In this document: positions 52,909 to 62,448 of the stretch, piece after piece
Layout of the letters: each line of letters begins with the position of its first letter
How positions within the stretch are numbered: the stretch's first letter is position 1
NCBI GenBank assembly: GCA_036351255.1
Contig: JAZBOS010000151.1
Span: forward strand, 1 to 64,000
DNA length: 64,000 nt
Source of the DNA: Bacteroides sp.
GTDB taxonomy: Bacteria; Bacteroidota; Bacteroidia; Bacteroidales; UBA7960
Reading direction: 5' to 3'
Notes under the pieces: model-generated
Seen by the model: the letters and a program-made list of their open reading frames with translations, nothing else
Databases searched by the model: none
What the model was told of the DNA's origin: nothing
Position numbers and translations under genes: made by a program

Positions 52909-55098
52909 TTACCGGATCATGACTTTCTCCAGCTGGGAAACATTTCCATCTGTAAGGCGAATCAGGTAAATTCCGGCAGGCTGCCCGCTGAGGTTCAGGC
53001 TGATGAGCGGGGCAGTTGCCCTTGGAGGGATGACTCCCCGGTGAATGATTTGCCCCTGAATAGTGGTGACGGTATATTCAACCCTGGCCGGATTGGCGGG
53101 CAGGGAAAGCGTGATATGTCCATCGGAAGGATTGGGGTAAACCATGAAGCGCAGGCTTCGTTCAGGACTAGTAATGCTAACCGTTGATTGCTGGAAGATG
53201 GCTTTTGCCGTGGTGTTCTCATTCAGGGTCAGGGTGATGGTCTCCGTATCAAGGGTCTCTTCGCCGGGCATCAGCAGCCAATTGTCGAATTCCCAACCTG
53301 AAGCTGCGGTGGCAGTTAGTTCCACATTACTGCCTTCCTCATAATAATGGGTTCCTGGTTCTGGTTCAGTTGTGCCTTGTCCTTCCGTTTCCACCATCAG
53401 CATGATGTTGTTGGGGCCTAACACTTCAATGTAATCCTCACGGGTAACCTGAATGTCATCGTTTGCGGTGAGGCTGATGGTCTTCAGGCCGCTGGTCTGG
53501 TAAACCACAGTATGTGGTCCGGCCCCTTCTGCTGCCGAAGGCTCAGCCCCTTCGCCAAAGTTCCAGACGAAGTCATACTGGCCTTCGTCACAAAGCTGAA
53601 AAGTAATGGATTCTCCAACCATCAACTGCTGTTGGTCAGCATAAAAATCAACTCCCTGCCCATCCAGGAATAAACTGTAATATCCTTCTGGTGCTACCAA
53701 GGGCTTGGTACTGGTTTTGTTGTTCCCGTTGGTTGCGCTGAAATAGTAAAAGATCTCGGTATTACAATCCTGCCTGGGTACCCAGAACCTGAAGGTATCA
53801 TTTTCGAGCAACATTTCTTCCGTAGTGAATCCAAGCTGGGGATCTTTTGTCCAATAAAATTGAGCTTCTGTAATATCTGAATAGCTGTGGATGGCTGCCT
53901 TCATCTCATAGGAATCCTGCCAGGAAGGGAGGGTGTCGGGGCTAGCATGGGCAAACAGGATAGGATCGTCAGCAGCGATTTCCCTTGCGATGCAATGGAT
54001 GGCGCCACTGGCCCCTATGACCGACTCCATGTTAATACCCACAATATTGCAGCCGGGCATGGCATCCTCATAGATCTGCAGGGCCTGACTATCAGGAAAG
54101 AGCCCGTAGATGGGCACCAGCACCAAGTCGTTCAGGATCAGGGAATTGGTATAGGTACGATAGGAGGTGTAGGGGGAATAGGATCCGGAAGAACTGGCAG
54201 GCATTGGGATTCGTACTACCTTGTATTGTCTGTCGTATACACTGGGAAAATTCTGAAGGACCGCCTGCAGATTGTTCTCAATATAAGGGCCATCGGATAC
54301 CCCAGTGGGGAACTCTCCAACCAGGAGGGTCTCCTCGTTGATCAGCTTCATGTGCATATCGATGTGGCTGATGTTATCGTAGGGCAACTCAGGCATTTTG
54401 ATGTAGCGATCAATACCCAGGTAATTGTGGGCAATGTTGTCAATCTGCGTTACCGAGAGGCTGCTGTTTTCAGCCAGGATGAGTTCGGAAGAGAATCCGG
54501 TGCCAAAGCCATCAGTCATAAAGTTTCCTCCGGTAGCGACCAGGCGATTGGGGCTGCTGGTCATCTGGTAAATGGGCAAGTCCAGGTGATCGGACATCAC
54601 CACGGGTATCTGGTCGTCAAGGGGGCGGGGGCGGTTGTATACCCAGTCGGCAAAGGCCAGTTGGCCATCTTCTGCAAGATAAATGCTTTGGGGGCCGTAA
54701 TCCCTTACCCATACCGAGTTAAAGGAGGCCTGAATAAAAACGATGTTGTCGAGGGATACATTACCTGAAGTAAGGTAATTCTGAACATTAGAAATATTTG
54801 AGCAAATAATGTAAACCGTAACCACCTCCCTGGCGTGTCGGACAATCTCACGCAACTCATAGGAATAACTGGCCCATGTCACAATGACGCCCTGCACTTC
54901 CTCAAACTCACCTGGGGCTCGTGGGATGCCAATAGGAGGGGAGGTGGATTTCCCTTCGGGAATGTTGTCCAGGTAATCCTGGAAGATGGCCTTTTCAGCC
55001 TCAGTCATCCAGTGGGGCAAGGGTTCCTGGGCAAACACTGAGGCATTTAAAAACAGGGAAATAAAGAAAAGGATTGTTAAGGGACGAAATAAAAACAT
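52909..55098 (-). CDS. T9SS-secreted peptidylarginine deiminase-like enzyme (PPAD-like)
   Basis: 729 residues, signal peptide ending VFAQ. The catalytic domain (about 28-375) is of the agmatine/peptidylarginine deiminase (guanidino-modifying) type: Asp133 in WVRDYGP, His245 and Asp247 in ISHIDMHM, Cys369 in GAIHCIAREIA. RPR (Arg156, Arg158) lies where Porphyromonas PPAD has Arg152 and Arg154, which grip the carboxylate of C-terminal arginine. Spacing to the catalytic residues matches PPAD (Asp130, His236, Asp238, Cys351). Then follow an Ig-like domain, a PKD-like domain (FNFG-type, YDFVWNFGEGAEP), an InlB-like repeat (GTHYYEEGSNVELTATAASG) and a T9SS domain (YPNPSDGHITLSL). It would citrullinate extracellular peptides. 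Confidence 0.82.
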   Translation of the reverse strand: MFLFRPLTILFFISLFLNASVFAQEPLPHWMTEAEKAIFQDYLDNIPEGKSTSPPIGIPRAPGEFEEVQGVIVTWASYSYELREIVRHAREVVTVYIICSNISNVQNYLTSGNVSLDNIVFIQASFNSVWVRDYGPQSIYLAEDGQLAFADWVYNRPRPLDDQIPVVMSDHLDLPIYQMTSSPNRLVATGGNFMTDGFGTGFSSELILAENSSLSVTQIDNIAHNYLGIDRYIKMPELPYDNISHIDMHMKLINEETLLVGEFPTGVSDGPYIENNLQAVLQNFPSVYDRQYKVVRIPMPASSSGSYSPYTSYRTYTNSLILNDLVLVPIYGLFPDSQALQIYEDAMPGCNIVGINMESVIGASGAIHCIAREIAADDPILFAHASPDTLPSWQDSYEMKAAIHSYSDITEAQFYWTKDPQLGFTTEEMLLENDTFRFWVPRQDCNTEIFYYFSATNGNNKTSTKPLVAPEGYYSLFLDGQGVDFYADQQQLMVGESITFQLCDEGQYDFVWNFGEGAEPSAAEGAGPHTVVYQTSGLKTISLTANDDIQVTREDYIEVLGPNNIMLMVETEGQGTTEPEPGTHYYEEGSNVELTATAASGWEFDNWLLMPGEETLDTETITLTLNENTTAKAIFQQSTVSITSPERSLRFMVYPNPSDGHITLSLPANPARVEYTVTTIQGQIIHRGVIPPRATAPLISLNLSGQPAGIYLIRLTDGNVSQLEKVMIR

Positions 55099-55166
55099 TG
55101 CGGAGACAGAATTTATTAAGCTAGGATGATAGGGTCTCCAAAAGTAATGAATGATTCCGAAAGGAA

Positions 55167-55436
55167 TCAGAATATTTCAAAATTTTCGAAGCCCGTAAGG
55201 GATGCCGGAGAAATGTCCATACTGGTGACATTCGCCCAAGAAGGTCCTTTGCTCACCCAAAGTTTGAACATCTCCAGTGCAGATTCCTCGCCTTCGGCTT
55301 CGATGTAAACACTGCCGTCGGAAAGGTTTCGGACGAATCCTGTTACTCCTGTTTCCTGTGCTTTGGCACGGGAATGATACCTGAATCCAACACCCTGGAC
55401 TCGCCCCTGCACGCTGATGTGAATGGCTTTTTTCAT
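55167..55436 (-). CDS. acyP: Acylphosphatase
   Basis: 89 residues from the ATG at 55436 (MKKAIHISVQGRVQGVGFRYHS); a longer frame exists but enters the neighbouring gene. The active-site Arg lies in VQGVGFRYHSRAKA, and the Asn in GFVRNLSDGSVYIEAEG. It hydrolyses acyl phosphates. It starts 13 bases after the stop of the exonuclease/GIY-YIG gene, so it is co-transcribed with it. Confidence 0.93.
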   Translation of the reverse strand: MKKAIHISVQGRVQGVGFRYHSRAKAQETGVTGFVRNLSDGSVYIEAEGEESALEMFKLWVSKGPSWANVTSMDISPASLTGFENFEIF

Positions 55437-55449
55437 CCTTTGACGATTT

Positions 55450-56820
55450 TCAGAAAGGAATGAGTTTCTCCACGCGCTTGTTGCGGACAAACCCGCTGAT
55501 GATCAGCCGGGCATCGCGGTTGTCTGTTGCCGGCTGTAATATCATTTCCAGGTTGGCTGGTGTCATGGCCTGTACCTCCTCGGGAACGGCATAGCCTGCC
55601 GCGCTGAACCTTCCGCCTTCGATCATGATCAGGTATTTTTCTCCATGGCGGCGGCCCTTGTCAACGATGATCATGTTTTGAGAGGGCATTGAAGCGTTTT
55701 CCAGGGCCTCTCTGACCCGTTGGTTATAACTCTGGGGAGGTTCAATCCCCAGGCAGGCGCCCCGGCATTGCTTTACGGCATATTGGAAGCAAGCTCCGCT
55801 GGTGGGGAAAAGACCACTGAGATTCTGGCAAAGATTGTATTTCTCAACAAGCTTAAAGAGAAAATCCCTGCCCATTTCCTTGTTGGCAAAACTGGTATGT
55901 GGTGTCTGGGAGCTGCTGGTCTTTTCGACTTTCAGGTTCAGGTATCCTTCCGGATCGGTGAAGCTATAGAGCCCATAATTAAAAAAATTGCGGCGCTGCC
56001 GGCGGTTAAACAATGGCTGGTGGCGCTTGATCTCTTCCGATTCCAGCAGAAGTGCGGCCAGTTCACTCCCTGTTTCCTCGTAGTCAACCCGCATAACCTG
56101 GCCGGCCATCTTCAAGGCTTTCTGCGATTTCAACGAGCTGAAGTGGCTCATGACGCGTTGGCGGATGCTTTTGCTTTTCCCGATGTAGATAATTTCATCC
56201 TTTTCATTGAAGAAGTAATAAACCCCTGTCCGGGGAGGAAGGGCCTCCAGATGTTCTTCTGAAAGAGATGGATTCATCGCCTGTCGGGGGCTGAAAGGAC
56301 CCGGAAAGCCATTGAGGAAGCCCTCGGGATGTTCCTTGAGTAGCCGTTCAAAGAGTTTTACCGTGGCCAGGGCATCACCAGCTGCCCGGTGGCGATTGTT
56401 TATGCTGATACCCAATTCCTGGCAAAGCCTGCCAAGGCTGTAGGAGGTCTTGCCGGGCAGTAACTTCCGGCTCAACTTAACGGTGCAGACGTGATTCCGG
56501 TTGAAATCATAACCCAGGGTTTTGAATTCATTGCGGACGAAGTTGTAATCGAAACTTGCATTGTGGGCAACGAAAACCGTATTCTGCGTCAGTTGAACAA
56601 TTTCTTTGGCGATCTCAAAAAATCTGGGAGCCCGGGCTACCATTTCATCAGTAATGCCCGTCATACGGGTGATGAAAGGCGGAATACGCCGTTCAGGATT
56701 GATCAGGGTGTTGTATTCCCGGACCACCTGCTTGCCATCGTGGATGAAGACGGCAATTTCGGTGATCTTGTCACGGTAGGGATTACCCCCTGTGGTTTCG
56801 ATGTCGATGATGGCGTACAT
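55450..56820 (-). CDS. DEDDh exonuclease / GIY-YIG nuclease fusion (DnaQ-UvrC-like)
   Basis: 456 residues. The N-terminal domain (about 1-165) is a DnaQ-type 3'-5' exonuclease: IDIETTGG (Asp6, Glu8), FVAHNASFDYNFV and HRAAGDALAT. A GIY-YIG nuclease follows (about 197-275, TGVYYFFNEKDEIIYIGKS, IRQRVMSHF), with the UvrC-type Tyr and Arg positions. The C-terminal part (about 300-456) has a conserved CFQYAVKQCRGACLG segment, possibly a small metal site. The same fusion is known in several bacterial lineages, sometimes called Cho-like. A DNA repair or editing role is likely; the partner is not in the window. Confidence 0.88.
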   Translation of the reverse strand: MYAIIDIETTGGNPYRDKITEIAVFIHDGKQVVREYNTLINPERRIPPFITRMTGITDEMVARAPRFFEIAKEIVQLTQNTVFVAHNASFDYNFVRNEFKTLGYDFNRNHVCTVKLSRKLLPGKTSYSLGRLCQELGISINNRHRAAGDALATVKLFERLLKEHPEGFLNGFPGPFSPRQAMNPSLSEEHLEALPPRTGVYYFFNEKDEIIYIGKSKSIRQRVMSHFSSLKSQKALKMAGQVMRVDYEETGSELAALLLESEEIKRHQPLFNRRQRRNFFNYGLYSFTDPEGYLNLKVEKTSSSQTPHTSFANKEMGRDFLFKLVEKYNLCQNLSGLFPTSGACFQYAVKQCRGACLGIEPPQSYNQRVREALENASMPSQNMIIVDKGRRHGEKYLIMIEGGRFSAAGYAVPEEVQAMTPANLEMILQPATDNRDARLIISGFVRNKRVEKLIPF

Positions 56821-56895
56821 GGGCCTTGGCCTGAAATACCCTCAAAATTAATGATTTTTATCAGCCGTTGCCCGGCTCGTGAAAGGGTATTGTTA

Positions 56896-57858
56896 TTATT
56901 GCTTATTCGCTTGCATTACCCGTATGTCTTGACAAGAGGGCTGTGTGGCATTCTTAACCAAACGTTCGAAACGCCCGTCGGATAAGGATAAGTTGTAGAT
57001 GTCGGTTTGTCGTTGTCCCTGGGTCTTTTTTCCCGAGAAGATGATACCCAGGCTATCGCTGCTCCAGTTGAAGTCGCTGATGAATAATTCTTCAGGAGAG
57101 ATCCTGGTTGTCGATTTGTCCAATTCATCAAAGAGGAAAAGAGTCAGTGATGTTTTCCTTGGCCTTCCAATTGGTTCTTCTGGGCCTGTTCCAATCAACC
57201 AGCGATTGCCATCAGGAGAGGGAAGAACAACCGTAGATTCGTTGTAGTGCAGCGAGCCAAATTTCTCTTTCATTACGGCGTGTCCAATGAGCATACCGGT
57301 TTTTTCAAACTGATACAAGAAACGGGTGTCGTGCGCATAAATGGATTCTCCATCGGGCGCCCAGGAAGGGGAAATGATGTTAACACCCTCACGGGCAATG
57401 ACATACTTGTTCTCTTCACGGGCGTGGCCTACGATGGCCACCTGATAGGACGAACCTTTAAAGTCCACCCTGGCTGAAAACAGAAAGCGGTTTTCGGTGG
57501 GCGACCATACGGGGTTCCAGGAGGTGCCTTGCACATCTTCAATAATATTTGTGTTGCGATTGGGGAAATCCAGAATGGCTATGCGCTGTTTGTTGCCGAC
57601 ATTATTCACATAAGCCAGGTAGCGTCCGTCGAAAGACAAGGCAGGCTCTGTGCCGGGGCCTACTTCCGTATAAGTATTATCCTTTAGCCCGGCGACATGG
57701 ATGGTCCCATCCGAAACATAGGTAATACGCTCCTTGAAAACAGGTTCCTGCTCCGGCTGTTTGCAAGAATAAAAGGTTAGCAAGGAAGTGAGAAATAAAA
57801 ATAATAAAAATCCTTTCAGGGATAAGATGGTGTTTCTGGTCATAATCATTTGATTCAT
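56896..57858 (-). CDS. PD40/TolB-like propeller lipoprotein
   Basis: 320 residues from the ATG at 57858; two further in-frame ATGs (57849, 57843) would still give a lipoprotein with lipobox FYSC (Cys near residue 30). The mature part holds WD40-like PD40 blades: GTEPALSFDGRYLAYVNN, WNPVWSPTENRFLFSA, PSWAPDGESIYAHD and DFNWSSDSLGIIFSG, probably five or six blades. Role unknown; the propeller may bind a protein or sugar at the outer membrane. A TACCTTTG on the minus strand (57891-57884) is a likely -7 element. Confidence 0.75.
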   Translation of the reverse strand: MNQMIMTRNTILSLKGFLLFLFLTSLLTFYSCKQPEQEPVFKERITYVSDGTIHVAGLKDNTYTEVGPGTEPALSFDGRYLAYVNNVGNKQRIAILDFPNRNTNIIEDVQGTSWNPVWSPTENRFLFSARVDFKGSSYQVAIVGHAREENKYVIAREGVNIISPSWAPDGESIYAHDTRFLYQFEKTGMLIGHAVMKEKFGSLHYNESTVVLPSPDGNRWLIGTGPEEPIGRPRKTSLTLFLFDELDKSTTRISPEELFISDFNWSSDSLGIIFSGKKTQGQRQTDIYNLSLSDGRFERLVKNATQPSCQDIRVMQANKQ

Positions 57859-58010
57859 ACGCGGATTCCGTCCGGAAAATTTGCAAAGGTACAGTGTTTT
57901 AACGCAAAAACCGCGCCGGGATTTTTTCTGTCCTGCAATTATTCCTTTGGTTTTGCCAGCAATAAGTATTTTTAATTTGATTTTCAGCAAACTATAAAGA
58001 AACCGATTAT

Positions 58011-58047
58011 AAAAAAAGCCGGAACGCTTTGTTTCGTTCCGGCTTTT
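58011..58047 (-). terminator. Terminator of mscL
   Basis: AAAAGCCGGAACG (58014-58026) pairs with CGTTCCGGCTTTT (58035-58047). Seven A in front give the T run on the minus strand, 20 bases after the mscL stop. Confidence 0.9.
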
Positions 58048-58068
58048 GGCATTCAAAAAAAGATTTTG

Positions 58069-58515
58069 TCAAAGTTGTGAAGTACAATTGGGACAACGGG
58101 TTGCTTTGATTGGAATCTGAGTCAGGCAATAGGGGCACTCCTTGGTAGTTGGTTCGGGAGCAGGTGCCGGTGCTTCCTTTTTCTTCAGTTTATTAATCCA
58201 TCGGATTACAAAGAAAATGGAGAGGGCAATCAGCAGAAAGTCGATGACGGTATTGATAAAAACTCCGTAATTAATGGTGGCTGCTCCAGCCTCGGTTGCT
58301 TCTGCGAGGGTAGCATAGCTAACATCACCCAGCGTGTAAAACAGGTTGGCAAAATCTACCCCTCCTAGCAATTTCCCTATGGGAGGCATAATAATGTCGC
58401 TAACCAGGGAGGAAATAATCTTTCCAAAGGCACCTCCGATGATGATACCAACTGCCATGTCAATCACATTGCCTTTTACGGCAAATTCCTTAAACTCTTT
58501 TGTAAATGATGCCAT
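58069..58515 (-). CDS. mscL: Large-conductance mechanosensitive channel with C-terminal zinc ribbon
   Basis: 148 residues. The MscL core is clear: [27 protein letters not shown] (first membrane helix with the Gly/Ala pore line), a periplasmic loop and [29 protein letters not shown] (second helix). Instead of ending after the cytoplasmic bundle, the tail has CPYCLTQIP and RCPNC (Cys127, 130, 141, 144), a rubredoxin-like zinc ribbon. MscL opens at high membrane tension and releases solutes. The ribbon might link gating to another protein; that is inference. Confidence 0.93.
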   Translation of the reverse strand: MASFTKEFKEFAVKGNVIDMAVGIIIGGAFGKIISSLVSDIIMPPIGKLLGGVDFANLFYTLGDVSYATLAEATEAGAATINYGVFINTVIDFLLIALSIFFVIRWINKLKKKEAPAPAPEPTTKECPYCLTQIPIKATRCPNCTSQL

Positions 58516-58653
58516 AATTGATGTGTTTTGGTTAGTAATTCCTGAAAACCGATTCCCATAGAGGAAATCCCCGTAAATTTAAAATAAAATATGAATTAAA
58601 TGTGTGAAATATTTTTATAAATCGTGTTCTTAAGCTAACCGCTGTTGTTGATT

Positions 58654-59730
58654 CTAAGAAGAAATGGCCACTGGAAGATCAATGAAATGACACTTTTGGC
58701 AAAAAGGATGGGTTTGGTTGTTTTGCCACATTTTTCTGAAGCTTTGGTACCCGCGGCTGTTCAGGATTTCCATCAGGGGTTTTTCAAAGGCATTTCCAAA
58801 CGTAAGTTCCTTTGGGAAGGGTTTGGCGCAACAGGGGGCTACCTCTCCGTTCCAGCAGACGTAAAAATGCGACCAGGGGAAGGGGCAGTTTTTGAAACCT
58901 TTCTCCGGGTTATGTTCCCAGAAGGTGGTTTCAATGCCGGAATACTTTGCACGTGCCTGATCCAGTTCCTGTTTGGCTGCCGCAAATTCCTCTGAAAGAT
59001 AAAAATCATAATACGATACATCAATGCCTGTAACAGCCGCCAGGTTAAAGATGGTAAAATTTACGAACCGGATGCCCACTTGACTGGCAAAGGCCAGCAG
59101 TTGGCTCATCTGAAAGTAGTTTTCTTTGGTTACCACCATGTTTAGCATCAGGTCGGTGGAAGAGCCTCTCAAGATACTGGATAACTGCGAAAGGTTAGCC
59201 GAAAAAGTCTTGAAGTCAGAACCCTGCCGGATTCGGTCATATACCTCATCCAACCCGTCAATGCTGACCTGCAGGGTGTCGATTTTATTCCTGAGTTTGT
59301 TGGCGTATTCTTTGGTCTTGGGGGCATAAGCATTAACGGAAGCAGAGATCACGATGCCCTGGTTTTTCGAGCGGATATAATCAACCACTTCTTCCAGGTG
59401 GGGATACAGAAAGGTCTCACCCATTCCGGTCAGGCCGATAGAGTCCAGGTAAGGCCAGGTCTTGTCGATGATTCTTTTGGCGTGCTGCAGATCCATAAAC
59501 CCCTTGTCCATGGCTTTCCCATACCCGTATTCGCGCGGGCATATGGTGCAATGGATATTGCAGTGGGCGCTCAGTTCGAGCATAATCGTGGATGGATGTG
59601 CCACCCAGGTGCTGCCGGTGGCTTTCAGCCCATAATGACGGAATTTGTTGCCGGCATAGCTGAAAAAAGCCTTGCCGCCCGGTAGTTGTTTCAGCCGCTT
59701 GATGGCCTTGTTGAGCCTTCTTCTGGTCAT
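58654..59730 (-). CDS. Radical SAM protein with SPASM-type C-terminus
   Basis: 358 residues. The radical SAM cysteines are in AHCNIHCTICPRE (Cys57, Cys61, Cys64; CX3CX2C), after which ITIKDMAG-like strands build the partial TIM barrel (LTGMGETFLYPHLEEVV, VSIDGLDEVYDRIRQG). The C-terminus has more cysteines (NCPFPWSHFYVCWNGEVAPCC, PFCQKCHF), the SPASM pattern for extra 4Fe-4S clusters. Substrate unknown; this type often modifies peptides or sugars, but no precursor peptide is beside it. Stands alone. Confidence 0.85.
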   Translation of the reverse strand: MTRRRLNKAIKRLKQLPGGKAFFSYAGNKFRHYGLKATGSTWVAHPSTIMLELSAHCNIHCTICPREYGYGKAMDKGFMDLQHAKRIIDKTWPYLDSIGLTGMGETFLYPHLEEVVDYIRSKNQGIVISASVNAYAPKTKEYANKLRNKIDTLQVSIDGLDEVYDRIRQGSDFKTFSANLSQLSSILRGSSTDLMLNMVVTKENYFQMSQLLAFASQVGIRFVNFTIFNLAAVTGIDVSYYDFYLSEEFAAAKQELDQARAKYSGIETTFWEHNPEKGFKNCPFPWSHFYVCWNGEVAPCCAKPFPKELTFGNAFEKPLMEILNSRGYQSFRKMWQNNQTHPFCQKCHFIDLPVAISS

Positions 59731-59958
59731 ATACAGTAATTTGCCTCTGAAACCCCGCTTGCTAATGGACGTTCCTGAATCCCTCCATCAGATTCGGTTG
59801 GCTCAAAGGGCTGCTTTCTTATGAGGATTATGGATTGTTAAGATCCTTGGCATTCGGCACCAAAATTAATTAAAATCACATTAAACATTCATTGATGAAT
59901 GTTTTTGTAATTTTAAGGCTCGAAAATTAAATCTTTCATTCTAACTAATTCTATTTTT

Positions 59959-62067
59959 ATGAAACGCTTATTTCTGCTGTTGTTTCCAATACTAATGCTG
60001 GCCTCCTGTGGCGGCCCGAAAACCTGGGGAGAAGCCGAAGCCCCTATCGCCGAACAAAAGGAAGAAATGCTGATCGCCCATGGGGATACCCGTATTGACT
60101 TTTACTACTGGTTGCGGGAAAGAGAAAGCCCTGAGGTGATTGCCTATCTCGAAGCGGAAAATACCTATCTCGAAGCAAAGATGAATTTCACCGCTGAATT
60201 ACAGGACACCCTTTTCGAAGAAATGAAAGGCCGCATCAAGGAAGACGACCAGTCAGCGCCTTTCCTGTCTAATGGCTTTTATTATTACACCCGCTATGAG
60301 AAGGGTCACGAATACCCCATTTATTGCAGGCGCGAAGGCAGCATGGATACCGCCGAAGAAATCCTGCTCAATGTCAATGAACTGGCCGAAGGTTATCCTT
60401 ATTTCAATGTAGGTGATTACGATATTAGCCTCAACAACAAACTGATGGCCTTTAGCATTGACACCATGGGCCGAAGGCAGTATACCATCCTGTTTAAGGA
60501 TCTGGAAACGGGAACCATCACTGAAAGCAAGTTGCCCAACCTGAGTGGGAATGTGGTCTGGGCTGCCGACCATGCCACCGTGTTCTATACCTCCATTGAC
60601 CCGGTGACCCTGCGTTACGACCGTGTATACCGGTATCATTTCATGAATGGTGAAGTGCCCGTGGAGGTATATTATGAAGCCGATGAAACCTTTTACAATA
60701 TGGGCGTTTCGCGCTCAAAAGACGATCGTTTTATTATGATTAACATCAGCAGCACGCTGAGCAATGAGGTTCGTTACCTGTCAGCAGACCAGCCCGAGAG
60801 CACCTTTCAGATTTTTCAGGAACGGCAGCCCGATATGTTGTATGAGGTGGCTCCCTGGAAAGATAAGTTTTATGTCACCACCAATCTTGAGGCACAAAAC
60901 TTTCGCCTGATGGAGACCCCGATCAATTCCACCGACATGAGCCACTGGGAGGAAGTAATCGCCCACCGCAGCGACGTATTGCTCGAAGGCATTGAAGTAT
61001 TTACCGATTATCTTGTTCTTCAGGAACGCAGCAAGGGGTTGCGGCAGTTGCGTGTGATTCATCAGGCCGACGGGCAGGAACACTACCTGCCTTTTGAAGA
61101 AGAAGCCTATACCGCCGGTATCAGCGCGAACGCCGTAATGAATACCCCTTTGCTCCGCTACAGCTATACCTCGTTGACAACCCCCATGAGCCAGTACGAC
61201 TATAACATGGAGACAGGTGAGGCAACGCTTGTAAAACAACAGGAGGTGCTGGGCGATTTTGACCCGGTCAACTATGAAACCCGCCGTTTCTATGTTACTG
61301 CCCGCGATGGGGCAGAAGTGCCCGTCACTATGGTTTACACTAAAGGCATTGAAAAGAACGGCAATAACCCGCTCTTGCTTTATGGGTATGGTTCTTATGG
61401 TATCACCACAGATCCGCGCTTTAGCTCCAACGTGCTCAGTTTGCTAGACCGGGGTTTCATTTATGCAATGGCGCATATCAGGGGTGGACAGGAAATGGGC
61501 CGGCAGTGGTACGAAGATGGCAAGTTGCTGAAAAAGATAAATACCTTTTACGATTTCATCGACATTGCCGATTTTCTGGTGGCTGAAGGCTATACCAATC
61601 CTGAAAAGCTCTTTGCCAGCGGCGGCAGCGCCGGCGGTTTGCTGGTGGGTGCTGTAATCAACCAGCGTCCGGAGTTGTTCAAAGGCGTGATAGCAGCCGT
61701 TCCCTTTGTGGATGTGGTCACCACCATGCTCGATGAAACCATCCCTTTGACTACAGCCGAGTACGACGAATGGGGTAACCCCAATGTCAAGGAGTATTAC
61801 GACTATATGCTGTCGTATTCGCCCTATGATAACGTCATCCCCGCGGAATACCCCAATATACTGGTCACGGCCGGACTTCACGATTCACAGGTGCAGTATT
61901 GGGAGCCCGCCAAGTGGGTGGCCAAGCTACGGCAAAATAATACCGGCGATAACATGATCCTGCTCTATACCAATATGGAAGCCGGCCATGGGGGCGCCTC
62001 AGGCAGGTTCCGTCGCCTCAGGGAAGTGGCTCGTCAATATGCTTTCCTGCTGGAACTGGCTAAGTAA
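59959..62067 (+). CDS. ptrB: Prolyl oligopeptidase family peptidase (oligopeptidase B-like lipoprotein)
   Basis: 702 residues with lipobox LASCGGP (Cys17). An N-terminal strand segment starts with DTRIDFYYWLRERESPEVIAYL, the usual S9A start, then a seven-bladed propeller to about 430. The hydrolase domain has the Ser557 elbow GGSAGG, Asp642 (HDSQVQYWEPAKW) and His677 (AGHGGASGRF). The R/K-favouring oligopeptidase B group fits best. It cuts short peptides at the cell envelope. Lone gene. Confidence 0.9.
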   Translation: MKRLFLLLFPILMLASCGGPKTWGEAEAPIAEQKEEMLIAHGDTRIDFYYWLRERESPEVIAYLEAENTYLEAKMNFTAELQDTLFEEMKGRIKEDDQSAPFLSNGFYYYTRYEKGHEYPIYCRREGSMDTAEEILLNVNELAEGYPYFNVGDYDISLNNKLMAFSIDTMGRRQYTILFKDLETGTITESKLPNLSGNVVWAADHATVFYTSIDPVTLRYDRVYRYHFMNGEVPVEVYYEADETFYNMGVSRSKDDRFIMINISSTLSNEVRYLSADQPESTFQIFQERQPDMLYEVAPWKDKFYVTTNLEAQNFRLMETPINSTDMSHWEEVIAHRSDVLLEGIEVFTDYLVLQERSKGLRQLRVIHQADGQEHYLPFEEEAYTAGISANAVMNTPLLRYSYTSLTTPMSQYDYNMETGEATLVKQQEVLGDFDPVNYETRRFYVTARDGAEVPVTMVYTKGIEKNGNNPLLLYGYGSYGITTDPRFSSNVLSLLDRGFIYAMAHIRGGQEMGRQWYEDGKLLKKINTFYDFIDIADFLVAEGYTNPEKLFASGGSAGGLLVGAVINQRPELFKGVIAAVPFVDVVTTMLDETIPLTTAEYDEWGNPNVKEYYDYMLSYSPYDNVIPAEYPNILVTAGLHDSQVQYWEPAKWVAKLRQNNTGDNMILLYTNMEAGHGGASGRFRRLREVARQYAFLLELAK

Positions 62068-62073
62068 TAAAGA

Positions 62074-62448
62074 TTACTTCAGCCCGAAAAGTTTTTCGAG
62101 GACTTCCTTGACATACTCAATGCAGGCCTCGCTTTTTACAACATAGTTGTAAATGCCTGTGTCCTGCACCTGGGCTATCAGGTCGACATCCTGCTGCGCC
62201 GACATGACGATGATCTCGGTAGCAGGGGTTATCGACCTGATGGTCTTGATCAGGTCAATGTCTTCTTCGTCGTTTAAGCCGGTGATAAGGACTTCAGGTT
62301 CCTCGTCAATGCGGCTCAGGAGGGTTCGCCCGTCAGGGAAATTCTCGACCGAAATGCCGTGTATGGCAGACAGGCAAAGCCGCAGAAGCATGCCTTCAGT
62401 CTTGTTGTCTTCGTGGATAAAGACTTTCTTAAATGGGGGAGGATTCAT
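62074..62448 (-). CDS. Receiver-domain protein lacking the phospho-acceptor Asp
   Basis: 124 residues, single CheY-like domain. The acidic pair is present (FIHEDN, Glu13 and Asp14), as are the Ser/Thr switch (VMSAQQ, Ser83) and Lys105 (VVKSEA). The acceptor position reads LITGLND instead of LxTD, so Gly57 replaces the Asp. It cannot be phosphorylated in the normal way and may act as a protein-binding pseudo-receiver. No histidine kinase is adjacent. Convergent with the oligopeptidase gene, 6 bases apart. Confidence 0.75.
   Translation of the reverse strand: MNPPPFKKVFIHEDNKTEGMLLRLCLSAIHGISVENFPDGRTLLSRIDEEPEVLITGLNDEEDIDLIKTIRSITPATEIIVMSAQQDVDLIAQVQDTGIYNYVVKSEACIEYVKEVLEKLFGLK

Noticed and set aside
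52909..55098. Plain agmatine deiminase
   Set aside because: Signal peptide, T9SS domain, extra Ig-like domains and the RPR arginine pair fit a secreted PPAD-like enzyme better; agmatine activity is not ruled out.
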